The notes under the pieces were generated by a model. It had not been told where the DNA came from, did no database searches, and saw only the letters and a list, made by a program, of their open reading frames with translations. Source: Curvibacter sp. (GTDB lineage: Bacteria; Pseudomonadota; Gammaproteobacteria; Burkholderiales; Burkholderiaceae_C). Taken from it: DNA of 5,180 bases. Below, piece after piece: positions 3,857 to 5,180 of the stretch. The stretch is from the NCBI GenBank assembly GCA_003500955.1, contig DNQP01000079.1:1-5180 (forward strand). The letters run 5' to 3'. Position 1 is the stretch's first letter, and every line of letters starts with the position of its first letter. The position numbers and the translations under genes are program-made.

Positions 3857-4174
3857 ATGCAGACGTCTGCACCCCAGCCAGCCATGCCGGCCATCACACA
3901 AGAGCACCTGCAGCGCGCCTTCGAGGCCATGCACTGGCCCGGCTGGACCTTCGACGCCGCCATGGCCAACGACATGCGCCGCCGCCTGGTCGTATGCCGC
4001 GCTCACCAGCTGCGCACCCGCGAGTGGCTGGCCAGCCTGCCGCCCGGCCCCACACAGGCCGTGCGCCGCGTACGCCTCAACGCCCAGGGCGAGGTGGACG
4101 GCTGGTGCACCCAGGCCGTCATGGGCCCGCGCACCGAAACCCCGCAGCTCACGCTGCCCCTCAACCCCACCTGA
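3857..4174 (+). CDS. Hypothetical phage protein, 105 aa
   Basis: Two starts compete: GTG 3848, which overlaps the previous stop as GTGA, and ATG 3857 three codons later. ATG is preferred because GGGTGA lies five bases upstream of it. The protein begins MQTSAPQPAMPAITQEHLQ and has a helical core with the aromatic motif FEAMHWPGWTFDAAMANDMRR at about residues 21-41. A second basic helix (VVCRAHQLRTREWLASL) and a Pro-rich, less ordered tail follow. There is no signal peptide or membrane segment. The conserved-looking HWPGWTFD stretch hints at a phage family of unknown function. It stands two bases before the next gene in the same transcript. Confidence 0.7.
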   Translation: MQTSAPQPAMPAITQEHLQRAFEAMHWPGWTFDAAMANDMRRRLVVCRAHQLRTREWLASLPPGPTQAVRRVRLNAQGEVDGWCTQAVMGPRTETPQLTLPLNPT

Positions 4175-4176
4175 CC

Positions 4177-4377
4177 ATGGACGCCTCCATCACCCGCCTC
4201 GACCGCATCCGGGTCGAGGCCCGGCAAGCCGCCGCCAAGTACAGCGACATCAACGACGCCTGCCCCTACCCCTGGGGCAGCCCCGCCGCCATCGAGTTCA
4301 AGCGCGAGTTCGCGGCCGCGCGCGAGGCCCTGCAGGCCCAGCCGCCCGCTTCCATTCCCCACCACCACCCCGTCTGA
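4177..4377 (+). CDS. Small CPY-motif protein, possibly RMF-like
   Basis: ATG 4177 follows the previous stop by two bases, so coupling is likely; no strong Shine-Dalgarno is visible. The 66-residue product has a basic N-terminal helix (ITRLDRIRVEARQAAAKY), then DINDACPYPWGSPAAIEFKR and a second helix (EFAAAREALQAQ), ending in a His-rich tail. The Cys-Pro-Tyr followed about ten residues later by an aromatic/charged helix recalls ribosome modulation factor, where CPY precedes a Trp-containing helix. Similar small prophage proteins are common. This resemblance is from memory and weak; no ribosome-related role should be assumed. The first codons contain a strong hairpin (4196-4220). Confidence 0.7.
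   Translation: MDASITRLDRIRVEARQAAAKYSDINDACPYPWGSPAAIEFKREFAAAREALQAQPPASIPHHHPV
4196..4220 (+). other. Strong hairpin inside the 5' end of the CPY-motif gene
   Basis: GCCTCGACC (4196-4204) pairs perfectly with GGTCGAGGC (4212-4220) around a seven-base loop. It begins seven codons after the ATG and could slow early translation, or it may be chance in GC-rich coding DNA. Confidence 0.35.
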
Positions 4378-4389
4378 CAGGAGACCTTC

Positions 4390-5001
4390 ATGCAGTTCCT
4401 CTGGCACCTCGTTGCCCTTTTCGTCAGCCAGCCGCGCGTCGCCAGCTGGCTCATGCGCCGCGCCCAGCGCCGCCCCTACTCGCACATCACCAGCGCCGAT
4501 GGTGGCAGCGTCTACATGGGCCGCTGGTGGCTCTTCAACCCCTACGGCAAGGATGAGAACGGCGACGAGATCCCCGCGCGCCTGTCCTGGCTGCCCAGCG
4601 TGCGCATCCACCACATCATGCGCCCCGACCAGGACCGCGACCTGCACGACCACCCCTGGAACGCCCGCACCATCGTGCTGCGTGGCTGGTACATGGAAGA
4701 GCGCCTCAAGAGCGCCTGCAGCCTGCAGCAGCTCGCTGACTGCACCCAGATCTACGCCCCCATCCGCAACGAGGGCCTGGGCCGCGTGCGCCTGCCCCGT
4801 CGCGCCGTCTTCCGTCGCACCCAGGGCTACACCGGCCGCCTGCTCTTCGGCCAATACCACCGCATCAGCGAGGTGAGCGACGGCGGCGTCTGGACGCTCT
4901 TCATCACCTGGAAGAAGCGCGGCGACTGGGGCTTCCTCGTCGACGGTGAGAAGGTCCACTGGCGAACCTACCTCGGGATCGACAAGGGAGCATCCGCATG
5001 A
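4390..5001 (+). CDS. Phage cupin-fold protein, 203 aa
   Basis: AGGAG (4379-4383) lies six bases before ATG 4390. The protein has a hydrophobic N-terminal helix (residues 3-22). The core starts near residue 40 and contains a cupin-like motif, LHDHPWNARTIVLRGWYMEE, with His86, His88 and Glu103/Glu104 as candidate metal ligands. A second half, YTGRLLFGQYHRISEV, has His157 as the likely fourth ligand. It ends WGFLVDGEKVHWRTYLGID. Proteins with this HDHPW...LFGQYHRI pattern are frequent in phages and have no proven substrate. Metal binding is inferred from the family fold. Antisense frames of up to 318 codons across this gene have unnatural Ala/Val/Gly-rich composition and are shadows. The gene is coupled to the next one by ATGA. 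Confidence 0.85.
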   Translation: MQFLWHLVALFVSQPRVASWLMRRAQRRPYSHITSADGGSVYMGRWWLFNPYGKDENGDEIPARLSWLPSVRIHHIMRPDQDRDLHDHPWNARTIVLRGWYMEERLKSACSLQQLADCTQIYAPIRNEGLGRVRLPRRAVFRRTQGYTGRLLFGQYHRISEVSDGGVWTLFITWKKRGDWGFLVDGEKVHWRTYLGIDKGASA

Positions 5002-5180
5002 AGCGAGATCTCCCCGACATCCAGCCCACCCTGCTCAAGCCCTGGGAGGTGGTGCACCCCCACACCGGCCAGGGCCTGGACTGGCGCCGCGTCACCGGCT
5101 GCAACCGCCACGCCGGCATGGCCAGCGCCGCCGATCTGCGCCCGCCCGTACCCCGCCCTGGCAGCGAGGCCTTCCTCGGC
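4998..5180 (+). CDS. Hypothetical phage protein, partial (runs off right edge)
   Basis: ATG 4998 overlaps the previous stop (ATGA) and has AAGGGAG (4984-4990) seven bases upstream. The 61 visible codons encode MKRDLPDIQPTLLKPWEVVH, followed by a Gly/His/Arg-containing segment (TGQGLDWRRVTGCNRHAGM) and a Pro-rich region. No domain can be assigned from this N-terminal part. It continues the early operon beyond the window. Confidence 0.65.
   Translation, partial: MKRDLPDIQPTLLKPWEVVHPHTGQGLDWRRVTGCNRHAGMASAADLRPPVPRPGSEAFLG

Noticed and set aside
3037..3872. Two long leftward frames (204 and 260 codons)
   Set aside because: They lie opposite three tightly coupled rightward genes, have no ribosome sites, and have unnatural Ala/Arg/Gly composition.
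3541..4377. A 278-codon rightward frame in another phase
   Set aside because: It is rich in Pro, Arg, Ala and His with no fold-like pattern and overlaps three better-supported genes. Only its last 66 codons, from ATG 4177, are real.
4003..4959. A 318-codon leftward open frame
   Set aside because: It is antisense to the cupin-fold gene and its neighbours, with repetitive Ala/Val/Gly/Asp composition. It is a shadow of GC-rich coding DNA.
1..5180. tRNA genes, CRISPR arrays, insertion sequences, attachment sites
   Set aside because: No cloverleaf, direct-repeat array, transposase or integrase, or terminal inverted repeats were seen on either strand.

Overview
The window looks like the immunity (lysogeny-control) region and start of the early operon of a temperate phage or prophage. 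The host is probably a GC-rich betaproteobacterium, most likely Burkholderiales. That assignment is inferred from the GC-rich third codon positions, the YdaS/Cro-type regulator and the run of small phage genes; no host gene is present to confirm it.

Left part (1-925): a leftward group holds a YdaS/Cro-like regulator (925-668), a small gene coupled to it (from 675) and a partial gene running off the left edge (202-1). A small rightward gene (285-521) sits antisense to the end of the second one. Middle (926-2160): a divergent promoter/operator region (926-990), a rightward HTH repressor with no visible autoproteolysis domain (988-1515), and a leftward gene for a probably exported DUF4468-type protein (2064-1606). 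Right part (2200-5180): a tightly packed rightward operon of small phage genes, mostly joined by four-base ATGA overlaps. It includes two short membrane proteins, a CPY-motif small protein and a cupin-fold protein. One strand-reversed small gene (2917-2666) is embedded in it.

The most informative signal is not a gene. Five copies of a 16-bp operator, consensus TTTACC-N4-GGTAWT, occur in two clusters: three at 934-989 and two at 2115-2156. In each cluster an operator pair overlaps the -35 and the spacer/-10 of an outward-facing promoter in nearly the same geometry. The repressor gene and the DUF4468 gene lie between the clusters. This is a mirror image of the lambda layout, in which two operator arrays bracket cI and rex. 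One repressor probably silences both lytic transcripts, and the DUF4468 gene sits where a lysogen-expressed accessory (moron or exclusion) gene would be expected.

Most proteins here are small and of unknown function. Family names are given only where motifs can be seen, and no database search was possible.
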